DNA of 64,000 bases from Chitinophaga costaii. Lineage in GTDB: Bacteria; Bacteroidota; Bacteroidia; Chitinophagales; Chitinophagaceae. The stretch is from assembly GCF_900094705.1 (NCBI RefSeq), contig NZ_FMAR01000011.1, positions 62,001 to 126,000 on the forward strand. The letters run 5' to 3'. Each line of letters begins with the position of its first letter. The first letter of the stretch is position 1. Of the stretch, positions 1-9,559 are shown one piece after another. The position numbers and the translations under genes are program-made. The notes under the pieces were generated by a model. It saw only the letters and a program-made list of their open reading frames with translations, searched no databases and was not told the DNA's origin.

Positions 1-2
1 TT

Positions 3-101
3 CGATCTGCCTCCATCGGCATGTTGCAAAATGTGCTGAAAGTTTCCCGGGAAAATGTGGAAAGCAGCTTCACCATGGCCTGGAAAGGAATTTGCCTTTG
101 A
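3..101 (+). CDS. 3' end of a truncated CDS, possibly a TetR/AcrR-type regulator
   Basis: An open frame enters from the left edge and ends at a TGA at 99–101, giving about 32 residues that finish with an 'AWKGICL'-like tail. Many TetR/AcrR regulators end in a comparable 'AWxxI' helix, so a regulator is conceivable, but the piece is too short to assign. A second frame (from position 2) stays open to about 160, so even the reading frame is not certain. Confidence 0.25.
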   Translation, partial: RSASIGMLQNVLKVSRENVESSFTMAWKGICL

Positions 102-179
102 GCCAGCTTAAGCGAATATTTATTCACCCATTAGTAAATTTTGGAATAACTTATTTATAATACTTTAAAATTTAATGTT

Positions 180-1562
180 ATGAACACGTTAGAGAAAGTA
201 GCGGTGGAAGATGTATTTCACCAACAGCAGCAACATGTTGCTAAACAGAAACTTACTACCGCCCGCGAGCGTATAGCCCTGTTAACTAAACTTAAGAATG
301 CATTGCCTGCTGTAAAAGATAAATTAGTAGAAGCCTTAGCGAAGGACGTTGGCAAACCTGCTTTTGAAGTGGGGTATATGGAAATTGCCGGACTGGCAGC
401 TGCCATCGATCAAACCTGCGCCAGCCTTGAAACATGGATGCAATCAGAAACCAGGCCTTCCGCCATTGATCCAAAAGCCAACATAGAAATTCGCCCGGAA
501 GCACGTGGCGTAGTACTGGTTATTGGTCCCTGGAATGTACCTTTCCTGCTGGCCCTGGAACCTACCGTAGCAGCACTGGCCGCTGGCAACTGCGTGATGA
601 TAAAACCTTCTGAACTTACCCCTCACACGAGTAAGGTAATCAAAGAATTTATTCCCACCGTATTTGCCCCGGAAGTAGTGTCTGTCGTAGAAGGTGGTGT
701 AGAAGAAACCACTACTTTACTGCAACTGCCTTTTGACCACATCTTCTTCACAGGTAGTCCGAATGTGGGTAAAGTAGTGATGGCCGCTGCTTCCAAAAAC
801 CTGACCACTGTAACGCTGGAACTGGGTGGTAAGTCTCCCGTTTTCATTGATAAATCGGCAGACCTGAAACGTGCTGCTACAGCGATCATGCATAAGAAAA
901 TAATTAATGGCGGACAGATATGTATTGCCCCCGATTATATCCTGATCCCGGAAGATATAGAGTATGCCTTTGTAGCCGAATTGCAAAAGGCTGCGCAAAG
1001 ATTGCTTTACAACAACGGTAAGTTTACCGGTGGAGATATGTCGCATGTAATTAACCAACGCAACTATGACCGGCTGAAAGGCTTATTTAATGACGCGGTA
1101 AGCAAAGGCGCAAAAGTAGCGTTTGGCGGAACTTTCCACGACGATGTGAACCAGATAGAACCTACCGTTCTTATCAACGTTCCGCTGGATAGCAAGATCA
1201 TGCAGGAGGAAATTTTTGGACCACTTTTGCCTATCATTCATTACAAAGATTTGCAGGAAGCCATCGATTATGTAAACAAAGGCAGCAAGCCATTAGCCTT
1301 GTATATTTTCAGTAAAGAAAATAAAGCTATTGAGCAAATTGTTGCCCAGACTACATCTGGTGGAGTAACGGTAAATGAAGCCATGCTACATGTATTTGAT
1401 CCTACCGTTCCTTTTGGCGGCGTAAATGGAAGTGGCATGGGGGCATACCATGGTATTTATGGTTTTAGAGAACTCAGTCATCTCAAAACAATATACTATG
1501 CCAGCGATGCTCCACTTGATGAAACGTTGTATCCTCCATTTGACAAAAAGCAAAAAAACTAA
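180..1562 (+). CDS. NAD(P)-dependent aldehyde dehydrogenase
   Basis: Oxidises an aldehyde to the carboxylic acid with NAD(P)+; cytosolic. The 460 residues cover a whole ALDH superfamily subunit of the shorter class 3 type (AlkH/coniferyl aldehyde dehydrogenase-like). Visible are the cofactor-binding 'GPWNVPF' and 'FTGSPNVGK' segments, the general base Glu214 in 'LELGGKSP' and the nucleophile Cys248 in 'GGQICIAP'. The C-terminal 'PFGGVNGSGMG' loop is typical of the class. The ATG at 180 fits the usual N-terminus. The stop is 2 bp before the alcohol dehydrogenase start, so the two are surely cotranscribed and may act in sequence on the same alcohol/aldehyde pair. The substrate cannot be read from the sequence. 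Confidence 0.93.
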   Translation: MNTLEKVAVEDVFHQQQQHVAKQKLTTARERIALLTKLKNALPAVKDKLVEALAKDVGKPAFEVGYMEIAGLAAAIDQTCASLETWMQSETRPSAIDPKANIEIRPEARGVVLVIGPWNVPFLLALEPTVAALAAGNCVMIKPSELTPHTSKVIKEFIPTVFAPEVVSVVEGGVEETTTLLQLPFDHIFFTGSPNVGKVVMAAASKNLTTVTLELGGKSPVFIDKSADLKRAATAIMHKKIINGGQICIAPDYILIPEDIEYAFVAELQKAAQRLLYNNGKFTGGDMSHVINQRNYDRLKGLFNDAVSKGAKVAFGGTFHDDVNQIEPTVLINVPLDSKIMQEEIFGPLLPIIHYKDLQEAIDYVNKGSKPLALYIFSKENKAIEQIVAQTTSGGVTVNEAMLHVFDPTVPFGGVNGSGMGAYHGIYGFRELSHLKTIYYASDAPLDETLYPPFDKKQKN

Positions 1563-1564
1563 AG

Positions 1565-2665
1565 ATGAAAGCGTCAATTGTTAAAGAGATAGGCGGTAAG
1601 TTTCAGACCGCAGACATAGAAATAGATAAGCCCAAGGGATCTGAAGTATTGATCTCAGTGAAGGCTTCCGGCTTATGTCATTCAGATCTTCATATCCGCG
1701 ATCACAGCTATGGCTATGCGTTCCCCGCAGTGTTGGGACATGAGCCGGCAGGGGTAGTAGAAGCCATTGGTGAAGACGTAACCGAATTCCAGGTGGGCGA
1801 CCACGTTGTGGGGTGTTTAATTCAATTTTGTGGAAAATGTGAAGAATGTCTTTCCGGCCGCACTTACCTCTGTCAACATCCAGAATATACCCTCCGTAAA
1901 GAGGGCGAATCACCCCGCCTACAAGGCGCGGATAAGTCGGTGCTGAACCAGGGTTTTGGACTAGGCGGCTTTGCGGAGAAAATATTGGTACACGAGCATC
2001 AATTGGCAAAAGTACCCAAGGAAATGCCGTTCGATAAAGCTTGCTTGCTGGGTTGTGGTACCGTTACCGGTGCCGGTGCCATCATTAACTCTGCTAAGAT
2101 AAGGCCTGGCGATAGCGTGGCAGTAATTGGTACGGGTGGTGTGGGACTGAATGCGATCTCAGGTGCCAAAATTGCCGGCGCTACCACGATCATCGCCATC
2201 GATATTGATGATGAAAAATTGGCATTCTCTAAAAAGTTTGGTGCCACCCATACCATCAATTCAAGTAAAGAAAATCCGGTAGCAAAAGTGAAGGAGATTA
2301 CCGAAGGCGGCGTTACAGCTGCATTTGAAGTAATTGGGCTAAAAGCCACCTCCGAACAAGCCCTTGAAATGATCAAACGAGGCGGCAGCGCCTATCTGAT
2401 CGGCATGGCAAAACCGGGTACCGTTCTCTCTGTAAAAACGTTTGAAGAAATGCTTGCAAACGCCAAAAATCTGGTGGGAGTAATGATGGGATCTTCCAAC
2501 CTGAAAAGAGACATTCCTATGTACGCCAAATTGTATCTCGAAGGACGCATGAATCTCGATGACCTGGTGTATAAACAAATAAATATTAATCAGGTAGAGG
2601 AAGCTTATCAGGAGCTTGCTTCCGGTAAGATCATCGGACGATCTGTTATTACTTCTTTTAATTAA
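1565..2665 (+). CDS. Zinc-dependent alcohol dehydrogenase (MDR family)
   Basis: Medium-chain, zinc-dependent alcohol dehydrogenase interconverting alcohols and aldehydes with NAD(H). The 366 residues show the catalytic zinc ligands Cys38 ('GLCHSD') and His59–Glu60 ('GHE'), the structural zinc cysteines 89, 92, 95 and 103, and the Rossmann motif 'GTGGVG'; 'LLGCGTVTG' supplies the third catalytic ligand region. The lobe and its 'GFGLGGFAE' loop resemble class III/benzyl alcohol-type enzymes more than yeast-type ADH. It follows the aldehyde dehydrogenase after 2 bp and is the last gene of the operon, before a strong hairpin terminator. Together the pair can oxidise an alcohol to an acid or run the first step backwards. 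Confidence 0.93.
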   Translation: MKASIVKEIGGKFQTADIEIDKPKGSEVLISVKASGLCHSDLHIRDHSYGYAFPAVLGHEPAGVVEAIGEDVTEFQVGDHVVGCLIQFCGKCEECLSGRTYLCQHPEYTLRKEGESPRLQGADKSVLNQGFGLGGFAEKILVHEHQLAKVPKEMPFDKACLLGCGTVTGAGAIINSAKIRPGDSVAVIGTGGVGLNAISGAKIAGATTIIAIDIDDEKLAFSKKFGATHTINSSKENPVAKVKEITEGGVTAAFEVIGLKATSEQALEMIKRGGSAYLIGMAKPGTVLSVKTFEEMLANAKNLVGVMMGSSNLKRDIPMYAKLYLEGRMNLDDLVYKQININQVEEAYQELASGKIIGRSVITSFN

Positions 2666-2686
2666 GTAGCATTATTATTTGATGAG

Positions 2687-2719
2687 AGCGGCCCACTTCG
2701 GTGGGCCGCTTTTATTTTT
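2687..2719 (+). terminator. Rho-independent terminator after the adh gene
   Basis: A perfect 10-bp stem (AGCGGCCCAC / GTGGGCCGCT) with a TTCG tetraloop is followed directly by a T-rich run. It closes the ALDH–ADH operon. Confidence 0.88.
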
Positions 2720-2757
2720 GTAGCTGTGTGCGCAGGAATAAATGTCAACATAAAGAG

Positions 2758-2811
2758 GAAAAGATGCCCCTTTAAGCTGCACTCATTTTAATAGGGACCA
2801 GGCGCATCTTC
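2758..2811 (-). terminator. Weak terminator candidate after the efflux operon
   Basis: AAGATGC and GCATCTT form a 7-bp inverted repeat separated by a long loop just downstream of the outer membrane protein gene. On the minus strand a short T run follows. The long loop makes it weak; the strong hairpin at 2687–2719 may instead stop readthrough. Confidence 0.3.
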
Positions 2812-2813
2812 TA

Positions 2814-4103
2814 TCATCGTCCACTTATCTTACCAATGATATAATAATAGGAAGCTATTTTTGATTCATAGGTTGCATAAGCGTTAATTAAGTCGGATGA
2901 AGCCTGCTGGTAAGCAGCCTGGGCATCCAGTACATCACTGATCGCCGCGAGACCCGCCTTATAATTATCTTCGTTAACCTTTAAATTTTCGGTAGCCTGT
3001 TCTACATTTATCCTAGCATAAGCAATTTCCGCGAGTCCATCCTTCACGTCGTACCAATTCTTCATGATGCCCACCTTCAATTGATTACTGCCATCAATTA
3101 AATTATTTTGCGCAATATTTTCGCTAATGGCCCTTTGTTTTAACTTTTGCCGGCCCCTACCCCACAAACCATCAGAAACCGGTATTTTAACAATAGCTAC
3201 GGCTGCGGGTATAAATGAACTGCCCAGGTCTCTTTTAATTACCCCCACCTCTGTGGCACTAACACCGGCAGATACAGAGGGCAAATAATCGCCTTTGGTA
3301 AGTCTGGTTTGCAGCTTTTCTCCTTCCACATTTTTAATCAGCAATTGGTAATTATTATTATTGGTAAGAGAAGTATCCGGATCAAAGTCTGTTAATGCCG
3401 GCGATTGGCTATTATCAAGCGTATCCTTCATCACCAGCAGCGAATCGTAGGGCATACCCGTGTAGAGGCAAAAATCCAGTACCGCAAGCCGGTGCCCGTT
3501 CTCCAGCTTACTTTCATTTAACAATAAATGGCTGAGTTGCACTTTAACTTTCAGCAGATCGTTGCGTGCTATCAGGCCGGAGGCCAGCATATCTTCTTGC
3601 TGCTTCAGCAGGCTTTTCAAAAAAATTGCATTAGACACCAGTGTTTTCTTTTGTTCCTGTAGTCCTACAATGTTCCAGTATTTTTGTTCAGTAGTTAATA
3701 ATACAGAATCAACAGATTGCCTGGACAAAACTTTATTTACCTCAAATTGTAATGCCGCCAGTTCGTTGCCCGTACGGATTTTTCCACCAGCGTAAATGGC
3801 CTCTGTAGCAGTGGCACTTGCCATGTAAAAATTATTGACCCCTTTTTCTAACAAAGGCGGATAAGCACCCACGAAGTCTTTAAAACCGTATAGTCCCACT
3901 CCACTAACAGACAAGGAAGGCAGATAATCAGATTTAGCTGCAGCCACATCGGCCTTAGAGGAGTTTATTTTCAAGTTGCTGTTCTTAATACTGAAACTGT
4001 AGTCTACTGCCGCTTTTTTACTTTGTTCCAGCGAAACCACATGCTCCTGGGAAAAACCAGTTAAATAAAGGGTGCTGAATATAGTGGTGATTATGAATCG
4101 CAT
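2814..4103 (-). CDS. TolC-family outer membrane efflux protein
   Basis: Outer membrane channel of a tripartite efflux pump. The 429 residues begin with a signal peptide (basic start, hydrophobic stretch, cleavage near 'GFSQE') followed by two related halves of long heptad-like helices, the OEP repeat pattern of TolC. The C-terminal half contains 'ENLKVNEDNYKAGLAAISDVLDAQ', shown here in part only as the typical 'YxxGxxxxxDVLDAQ' signature. It is the last gene of the operon, 11 bp after the RND pump gene. The order fusion protein – pump – channel is common in Bacteroidota. Confidence 0.93.
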   Translation of the reverse strand: MRFIITTIFSTLYLTGFSQEHVVSLEQSKKAAVDYSFSIKNSNLKINSSKADVAAAKSDYLPSLSVSGVGLYGFKDFVGAYPPLLEKGVNNFYMASATATEAIYAGGKIRTGNELAALQFEVNKVLSRQSVDSVLLTTEQKYWNIVGLQEQKKTLVSNAIFLKSLLKQQEDMLASGLIARNDLLKVKVQLSHLLLNESKLENGHRLAVLDFCLYTGMPYDSLLVMKDTLDNSQSPALTDFDPDTSLTNNNNYQLLIKNVEGEKLQTRLTKGDYLPSVSAGVSATEVGVIKRDLGSSFIPAAVAIVKIPVSDGLWGRGRQKLKQRAISENIAQNNLIDGSNQLKVGIMKNWYDVKDGLAEIAYARINVEQATENLKVNEDNYKAGLAAISDVLDAQAAYQQASSDLINAYATYESKIASYYYIIGKISGR

Positions 4104-4114
4104 ATTTAATGTTT

Positions 4115-7100
4115 TTAGGTATTTGCCTTAGCAATTTCCGTTGCGCCAGCTGGATGTTTATCCATATTGCGAAAAAACAGCCAGTAAAGCGTAGGTAAGA
4201 CAAAAAGGGTTAATAGCATGGACACCATTAGTCCAAACGCTATTACTGTACCTAATGGTCCCCAAAGGGAAGAACGGCTCAAGATCATTGGGATCACGCC
4301 GACCGCCGCAGCAGAAGAAGTAAGGAAAATAGGCCGCATCCTGCGTTCTGCAGATAATATGGCTGCTTCCCTAACTGTTTTACCTTCATGAAAACGCAAT
4401 TCTTCGGCGTGATCGATCAGGATAATACCATTCCTTACCACGATTCCGCAGAGTGCTAATAAACCAAGGAAAGATGTAAAACCAAAGGGATATCCCGTTA
4501 CCAGCAAACCGAAAGACGCTCCCAGTATACTCAATGGCATCGTAGTAATACTAAGCACCGCATGTTTAATATGTTTAAAATGCCATATCAGGATCAGGAA
4601 GATCAAGACTATACTCATCATTAAAGACAAACCCATCGGACCCAGGTTCTCATTCTGCAATTCTAACTCACCGCCGTAACTGATGTCCATATCATCCGGT
4701 AATTTTATTTTATTGATCTCCGGCTGGATATCTGCCAATATCTGGTTCGCAATGGCATCTGGCTTAATATCCATGCGCACCGTTAAAGTGCGGATACTAT
4801 TTCGCCGGACGACTTCTCCATTATTCCATTCCGGTTCAATAGTGGCTACCTGCCTTAAAGGCACAATTGCTTTTGTTTGTGGAGAAGGTATATTCAGCTC
4901 CAACAAGCTGGTGGTACTACTTCTTGCGGCTTTAGGCGTTTTTATTTTCACATCCAGCGGATAAGTACCTTCCCATATTTGGGTGGCATTAAGGCCATCC
5001 ATATTCATCGCTACTGTATTGGCAATATCTTTTTTCGTGAGCCCTAACCGAGATGCTTCCTGATCCTTTACATTCAGCCGAACACCTTCCTGCATTTCAA
5101 AATAATCAGTTCTTACCCATATCACTTCGGGATGTTTTCTACCAATAGCTGATACCTTATTGCCTATATCTTTTAAAGTGGCAATATCATTTCCAGCTAT
5201 TCTCACTTCAATCTGAGCCGGTGCATTCACCATATTCAGTTGTTTCATCCGCACATACGCGGTGGGGAAAATATTACTATACTTCTGCTGATACTCGCTG
5301 ATAACCTCTTCCGTTGTCTTTTCCGTAGTGGTGTTCACCAGCACCTGTGCATAATTTTTGGCCGGCAAGTTAGGGGCATATAAAGTATGGAAGCGAGGAG
5401 AGCTGGTACCGATAAAACTGGTGTAGTTCATAATACGGTCATCCTTAGCAAGTATGCGCTCCATACCCTTTACAACACTGTCTGTTTGCGTAAGGTTATA
5501 ACCGCTAGGTAGATTTATTTCTATAGCAAACTGGTTACGTTCTACTTTTGGGAACAACTGTTGGGGAATATTAGCCATTATAACCACGCCAATTACTATG
5601 GCCAGCACCCCAAAGCATACCGTGAGTACATAATGGTCCATGGCCTGGCCCACATGTTTATCAAAAAATGCTTGCAAGTAATCCAACAGTGATTTTTTGT
5701 CTTTTTTCTTTTCTGCATTTTCCTGCAATCCTTTTTTGATGAACACCGTATTGAAAAAAGGTACTAGCACCATCGAGATTGCCAGGGAAAGGCTGAGTGC
5801 TATTATAATTGTTACTGGAAATACACTGATAAAATCCTTCGCTACCCCGGACATAAAGAACATCAACGGGAAAAATGTAGCGGAGATCGCCAATGTAGCA
5901 GTAAATACAGAAGGAAACAATTCTATTGCGCTGCTCTTTGCCGCATCCCATACAGACATACCGTGATCCAACTTTTCCACATGGTTATCTATCACAACAA
6001 TGGGGTCATCCACTACGATGCCTAATACCACGATGAGTGCTGCAAGGGTAACGGTATCTAACTCTATACCCGCTAGATACATGATGGCCAGGGTGGCTGC
6101 AATAGTAATGGGTATAGTAGCAGCAGCCACTGCGGCAATTCGAAATGGCAGCAGCAGCAAGGCAACTATAATTACACCGACCAGCGCAAAGCCAAACTCT
6201 TTCATAAAGTGGCTGATGGATTCATCTACCACCTCCGGTTGATTGGCCAATTTTACCAGTTTAATATCTGGCGGCAGGTGTTTAATTACCTTGTCCAATC
6301 TTTTTTCCAGTTCTTTCCCGAACTTAACAATGTTTTTTCCGTTGGCCATTTCCAGCGAAATGATAATGCTTTTGGTTCCGTTGGAAGTGATATATGCATC
6401 CGGCTCTTCATATTCCCGTTTAATAACGGCAATATCCCTTAGTTTCACAAGGTTACCATTTTCATCTCTACGGATGATCTGGTCTGCCAGGTCTGCCTCT
6501 GTTTTATAGAAACTGGCCAGGTGAATGGGCCGGTCTATTACGGCTCCTTTTTCAGTACCCGCGGCGCTCACGGCTCCTTCATTTTGCAATACCTGCATGA
6601 CGGTATTGGCGGTAATGCCGTATTGCAGTAGCTTATTATTATCTACATATATACTGATCTGTTCATTCAGATCCCCTGTATGGGATATTTTAGCGACATC
6701 CTTTACCCGGCGCAGCTCTGATTCTATATCTTCTACATTCTTTTTTAGCTCCTTATAATTACGGGTAGGTGACTCCACTGCTAGCAGTAATGCAGAAGTA
6801 CTTCCAAAATCACTATTTACATAAAAGCCCTTTACCTCTTTGGGCAACTGCCCCTGGAGCAGTAGCATACCATTTTTAATCTTGTTCCAGAAGGCTTTGG
6901 TATCAGGTCCATTCACCCGATCTGCCACTTCCACAAAAATGTACATCATGCCATCCCTGGAATAAGAATAGGTCTTGGTCTTATCAACTTCGTTATTACT
7001 AAAGAGATATTCCTCTACTTTCTTTGTTAATTGTTCTTCTACCTGCTCAGCAGATGCGCCGGGATACATACCAATAATAACACCCTGGCGGATAGTAAAA

Positions 7101-7228
7101 TCGGGAAATTCATTTCTCGGCATATTGAACAAGCCCAGGATACCCAAAATAAACAACACCGTGGCAATCGCAAGCGGAATAACGTGATGGCGCATCGCCC
7201 ACTCAATTATTTGACCTTTTTTTTCCAT
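4115..7228 (-). CDS. RND-family efflux transporter, AcrB-like inner membrane pump
   Basis: Proton-driven RND exporter of the inner membrane, 1037 residues, the usual length for AcrB/HAE1-type pumps. It has an N-terminal membrane helix at about residues 15–33, a large periplasmic loop, a six-helix block at about 340–540, a second periplasmic loop and a second six-helix block at about 870–1020. The proton-relay pair Asp-Asp is present in 'VVDDPIVVID'. The first periplasmic half carries 'GMYPGASAEQVEEQ', a pattern of multidrug/acriflavine exporters rather than of metal (CzcA) exporters. It lies between its fusion protein (11-bp gap) and the channel gene (11-bp gap). The exported compounds cannot be predicted. 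Confidence 0.95.
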   Translation of the reverse strand: MEKKGQIIEWAMRHHVIPLAIATVLFILGILGLFNMPRNEFPDFTIRQGVIIGMYPGASAEQVEEQLTKKVEEYLFSNNEVDKTKTYSYSRDGMMYIFVEVADRVNGPDTKAFWNKIKNGMLLLQGQLPKEVKGFYVNSDFGSTSALLLAVESPTRNYKELKKNVEDIESELRRVKDVAKISHTGDLNEQISIYVDNNKLLQYGITANTVMQVLQNEGAVSAAGTEKGAVIDRPIHLASFYKTEADLADQIIRRDENGNLVKLRDIAVIKREYEEPDAYITSNGTKSIIISLEMANGKNIVKFGKELEKRLDKVIKHLPPDIKLVKLANQPEVVDESISHFMKEFGFALVGVIIVALLLLPFRIAAVAAATIPITIAATLAIMYLAGIELDTVTLAALIVVLGIVVDDPIVVIDNHVEKLDHGMSVWDAAKSSAIELFPSVFTATLAISATFFPLMFFMSGVAKDFISVFPVTIIIALSLSLAISMVLVPFFNTVFIKKGLQENAEKKKDKKSLLDYLQAFFDKHVGQAMDHYVLTVCFGVLAIVIGVVIMANIPQQLFPKVERNQFAIEINLPSGYNLTQTDSVVKGMERILAKDDRIMNYTSFIGTSSPRFHTLYAPNLPAKNYAQVLVNTTTEKTTEEVISEYQQKYSNIFPTAYVRMKQLNMVNAPAQIEVRIAGNDIATLKDIGNKVSAIGRKHPEVIWVRTDYFEMQEGVRLNVKDQEASRLGLTKKDIANTVAMNMDGLNATQIWEGTYPLDVKIKTPKAARSSTTSLLELNIPSPQTKAIVPLRQVATIEPEWNNGEVVRRNSIRTLTVRMDIKPDAIANQILADIQPEINKIKLPDDMDISYGGELELQNENLGPMGLSLMMSIVLIFLILIWHFKHIKHAVLSITTMPLSILGASFGLLVTGYPFGFTSFLGLLALCGIVVRNGIILIDHAEELRFHEGKTVREAAILSAERRMRPIFLTSSAAAVGVIPMILSRSSLWGPLGTVIAFGLMVSMLLTLFVLPTLYWLFFRNMDKHPAGATEIAKANT

Positions 7229-7239
7229 GAATCCTGGAA

Positions 7240-8310
7240 TTATTTGTTGAGTATAATGGGAGTGCTGTCATTTAATTTCTGATACCCCGACGTAATGAGT
7301 CGCTCACTACCGACTAGGCCACTCTTTATGGCAATACCACTGCTATATAATGCACCGGTTTGCACCTGCCTACGGAAAGCCTTTTTACCTGCTTCATCGG
7401 CTACAAAAACAAAATTGTTGCCTTTTTCATCCACCTGCACAGCCTGTGCCGGAACGATAATCTCCTGATGGCTGGCGCTATCTGTGGAAGCAATATGGTT
7501 ATCAGGAGTAAAAGTGATCTTACAAAGCATACCGGGTTTGAGTGCTTTTACCGGGTTAATCAAATGAACCTTTACATTATAACTCGCACTATTTTGCTGG
7601 GCAAGCACGCCAATTTCTGAGACCTTTCCTAACAGGGGTTCTCCGCCCAGGGCATCCACGGTAACTGCGGCTGTATTACCTACTTTGTAACGGTTAATTT
7701 CACTTTCCGGAATCGCTACCAAAACCTGCACAGACCGGATATCTAACAATTGGACAACCGGCGTGCCCGGGCTGGCGGTAGCGCCTGCCTCTATTTTCTT
7801 ATCACCGATATACCCATTTACGGGTGCAAATAATTTAGTGTGTACAATGTTCTGGTAACTAGCCTTGGCAGCGGAAGTAGCCTGATCAAAGTCGGCACGC
7901 GCTTGCAGCATCTTAATTTCCGCGATACTTCCTTTTTTAAATACTTCAAGGGTGCGGTTATAATTCTCTTCGGCTAGTTTGGCCTGTGCCTGTTGTGCAT
8001 TATACTGATTGCGGTATACCGTCTCGTCGATCTCCGCCACCTTTTGTCCTTTTAGCACATAATCGCCGGTTTGTACAGGAATAGATGTTATAGTTCCAGA
8101 AACCTGGAAACTCAGGTTAATAGTTTTGTCGGCCTGGATTGTACCGTCGTACTGTAGCCGGTCAGTAGTAGCAGGTATTACACCTCCTAGTTGTATACTG
8201 CTTACGCTAATGGTATCGGGTGTTGATTTGGGTTGGACTTTATGTCCGCAACCGCAATTCAATAGGACGGCCATCCAACCGCCTGTTATGAGATAAAGTT
8301 TGTTTTTCAT
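7240..8310 (-). CDS. RND efflux periplasmic adaptor (membrane fusion) lipoprotein
   Basis: HlyD/AcrA-type adaptor linking the RND pump to the outer membrane channel. The 356-residue protein starts with a lipoprotein-like signal peptide ending in Cys19 or Cys21 ('LLNCGCG'), so it is probably anchored by lipid to the periplasmic face. A biotinyl-lipoyl-like half ('VSGTITSIPVQTGDYVLKGQ') precedes a helical hairpin and the second half ('APVNGYIGDKKIEAG'), followed by the beta-barrel and membrane-proximal domain. It is the first gene of the efflux operon. A 23-bp palindrome lies 20 bp upstream of its ATG and may bind a repressor. Confidence 0.93.
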   Translation of the reverse strand: MKNKLYLITGGWMAVLLNCGCGHKVQPKSTPDTISVSSIQLGGVIPATTDRLQYDGTIQADKTINLSFQVSGTITSIPVQTGDYVLKGQKVAEIDETVYRNQYNAQQAQAKLAEENYNRTLEVFKKGSIAEIKMLQARADFDQATSAAKASYQNIVHTKLFAPVNGYIGDKKIEAGATASPGTPVVQLLDIRSVQVLVAIPESEINRYKVGNTAAVTVDALGGEPLLGKVSEIGVLAQQNSASYNVKVHLINPVKALKPGMLCKITFTPDNHIASTDSASHQEIIVPAQAVQVDEKGNNFVFVADEAGKKAFRRQVQTGALYSSGIAIKSGLVGSERLITSGYQKLNDSTPIILNK

Positions 8311-8329
8311 ATTGTACTAGCCGGTCTTC

Positions 8330-8352
8330 CAGACAAATATGTGCTTTGTCTG
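8330..8352. promoter_or_regulatory. Palindromic operator candidate of the efflux operon
   Basis: Two 8-bp arms, CAGACAAA and TTTGTCTG, are perfect inverted repeats around a 7-bp spacer, placed 20 bp before the start of the adaptor gene. Size and position fit a TetR/AcrR- or MarR-type operator. A transcribed hairpin in the 5' leader is the alternative. No exact -7 box was found nearby. Confidence 0.4.
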
Positions 8353-8793
8353 AAGTGTTTAAAAAAATATTTTAACCCTCTACAAAATTTGCGTCAATTA
8401 TTTAAAATAGCTTATAAAAAATTATGCATTCTGCTACACAATCACATGCCAGCTCAAAGGCCTAAACACCGTAGCCAGCTTTGTTGAAGGGATACTGTGA
8501 CGGAAACATGGGCTATCACCTACTGATCCATGGATAACTGGATGATTATAGCATCATGAAAAAATAAAATTTATTTTAATAACTAACAAAGAGCTTTATT
8601 CATTTTATAAAATCCTATGAAAATACTACGCTTTCAAAAATTTAAATACCCTACTCTTAAAAACTGAAAACTATGTAAAGAACACGAAATTACTTGTAAA
8701 TTAAGAAAATTCTATCTGTTCCGGGCTATGCTTTTATCCAACATTCCATGACTATTTCTCCCTTACATTAATAATTCCCAATAAACGCTATTC
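8353..8793. other. AT-rich stretch without a recognisable gene
   Basis: No reading frame on either strand looks functional. A few short coding-like snatches occur around 8430–8560, for example a 20-codon frame ending in 'FVEGIL', which may be further debris of decayed genes, but nothing can be assigned. Confidence 0.4.
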
Positions 8794-9160
8794 TTATTCC
8801 TGGTATACCATTGTATTTAATTTAATACCAGTCAAGTTTAGGGCGTCACTAATATTGTACCAACCTTCCAGCGGTGCTTCATGGTTGAGTATGTATTTTC
8901 CCTGGCTTCCATCCTGTAGTGCAACGAAGCCATGGTTTGGAATTGATGACACCTGAGCCAAAATGAATGAATATTAATACACCCATCTTACTATCTTTAG
9001 CAGCCCCTGAATATGCAGGCAGACACATTCCCCATTTTTTCAGCGAAATCATCAGTCCAAGTGTATTAGCGTAGAAAACCTTTAAACTCTAGGGGTTCAG
9101 TTGGTGCTACTGCGTATCGCTGCTTTACTGGTTTTTCAAATATAACATATCATTTTTTGC
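8794..9160 (-). pseudogene. Decayed gene of unknown function, at least two frameshifts
   Basis: Three consecutive minus-strand segments read like protein but lie in different frames. The first, about 9090–9160, contains 'KQRYAVAPTEPLEFKG'. The second, about 8945–9088, contains 'FYANTLGLMISLKKWG' and 'KMGVLIFIHFG'. The third, 8797–8973, contains 'NHGFVALQDGSQGKYILN' and ends at a TAA at 8794–8796. Joined they give about 115 residues without long gaps. I do not recognise the family. The composition and the way each frame takes over where the previous one stops make chance unlikely, but no single frame encodes a complete protein. Confidence 0.5.
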
Positions 9161-9182
9161 CTTTTAACAAATGGTAAATTAA

Positions 9183-9559
9183 ATGACCGTGCCGTCCCTA
9201 TTACTGGCTGTCATGAGCAATGCTATATCACTGTAGTTAAAAAAGTTATTGCAGACATGATGAGATTGGAATCGGGATTATTTCACAACAATACTATCCT
9301 GTATGTAAAACGGCTTTGCTTTTCCTTAGCAAGGCATATTATCTGGAAACGGTACTTTTGGCAATAAAGGAGAAGGACCACCAGCATCGATTCAGCAACA
9401 TAATTGGGGAATATCATTGAACTATTATCCAACCACTTTTCTGTCACCGGCGGTCGAGATGGGATTTAAAAATTTCTCCATCACGGTTATGGCGTGGTTC
9501 GGGCTTTTATGGAATATCTTTTTCTCGCCCCTGAAAAACAGTTACTGTTGGAGTTCTAA
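9183..9559 (+). pseudogene. Decayed gene of unknown function, frameshifts and in-frame stops
   Basis: A plus-strand series of coding-like pieces begins near the ATG at 9183 ('MTVPSLLLAVMSNAISL'), continues with 'KVIADMMRLESGLFHNN' and then, in another frame (9241–9420), 'KAYYLETVLLAIKEKD' and 'RFSNIIGEYH'. After a further shift it reads 'ELLSNHFSVTGGRDGI', a TAA, and in the same frame 'GYGVVRAFMEYLFLAPEK' to a stop at 9557–9559. Together they describe a helical protein of about 120 residues. The gene points away from the decayed gene at 8794–9160, with only about 20 bp between their 5' ends. Family unknown. Confidence 0.5.
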
